Origin: UBA1737 sp964474685
GTDB lineage: Bacteria; Bacillota_I; Bacilli_A; ML615J-28; CAG-313
Reading direction: 5' to 3'
Length of the DNA stretch: 14,383 nt
Assembly: GCA_964474685.1 (NCBI GenBank)
Contig: CAYYTE010000032.1
Location: 1-14,383, forward strand
A model generated the notes under the pieces. It saw only the letters and a list, made by a program, of their open reading frames with translations, did no database searches and was not told where the DNA came from. The position numbers and the translations under genes were made by a program. Shown piece by piece: positions 14,379-14,383 of this stretch (positions are counted from its first letter, which is position 1; every line of letters begins with the position of its first letter).

Positions 14379-14383
14379 TAGTT

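Overview
This window comes from a low-GC, AT-rich bacterium of the Bacillota (Bacilli/Erysipelotrichia/Mollicutes-like lineages). The signs are near-consensus SigA-type promoters with 17-bp spacers, strong G-rich Shine-Dalgarno sites, intrinsic terminators with T-tracts, a short SRP RNA next to tadA, and tandem Listeria-Bacteroides (InlB B-like) repeats in lipoproteins. TGA is read as stop: dus ends with it just ahead of a terminator, and Trp is always TGG. An uncultured gut or host-associated member is plausible because of the GH18 and SGNH surface enzymes, but I cannot name a genus.

Layout. Positions 88-1218 hold a promoter and an overlapping pair, tdk (thymidine kinase) and tadA (tRNA adenosine deaminase). 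Their terminator hairpin physically contains the -35 box of the next promoter, which drives a small SRP RNA (ffs, about 1313-1424). Where other Firmicutes usually carry dnaX after tadA/ffs, this genome has two lipoprotein genes (1449-5850). Both have a lipobox followed by tandem repeats of about 70 residues, and they end in different catalytic domains: an SGNH/GDSL hydrolase and a GH18 glycosidase. Positions 5995-7867 are a unit of an RlmI-like rRNA cytosine methyltransferase and a small protein that looks like a diaminopimelate epimerase (DapF) stripped of both catalytic cysteines and most of its C-terminal domain. A Sel1-repeat protein with its own promoter follows (7932-8630), then tRNA-Gln(CUG) with promoter and terminator (8649-8804), then a translationally coupled pair: a half-size ABC exporter and a DusB-type dihydrouridine synthase (8829-11542).

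The right end is on the minus strand. A lone AAA15-family ATPase (OLD/AbiL-like, plausibly defence) lies at 11711-12828. Its reading frame breaks at an A8 tract and its best start codon is ATT, although promoter and Shine-Dalgarno are intact. The last gene is hflX (ribosome-associated GTPase), with its own terminator and an extended -10 at the window edge.

Most of the window is translation and tRNA/rRNA maintenance (tadA, ffs, rlmI, tRNA-Gln, dus, hflX), interrupted by accessory material. The places most worth a second look are the DapF-like protein, the frame-broken AAA15 gene with its slippery heptamer, the SRP RNA fused almost directly to a lipoprotein mRNA, and the repeat-lipoprotein pair with swapped catalytic modules.
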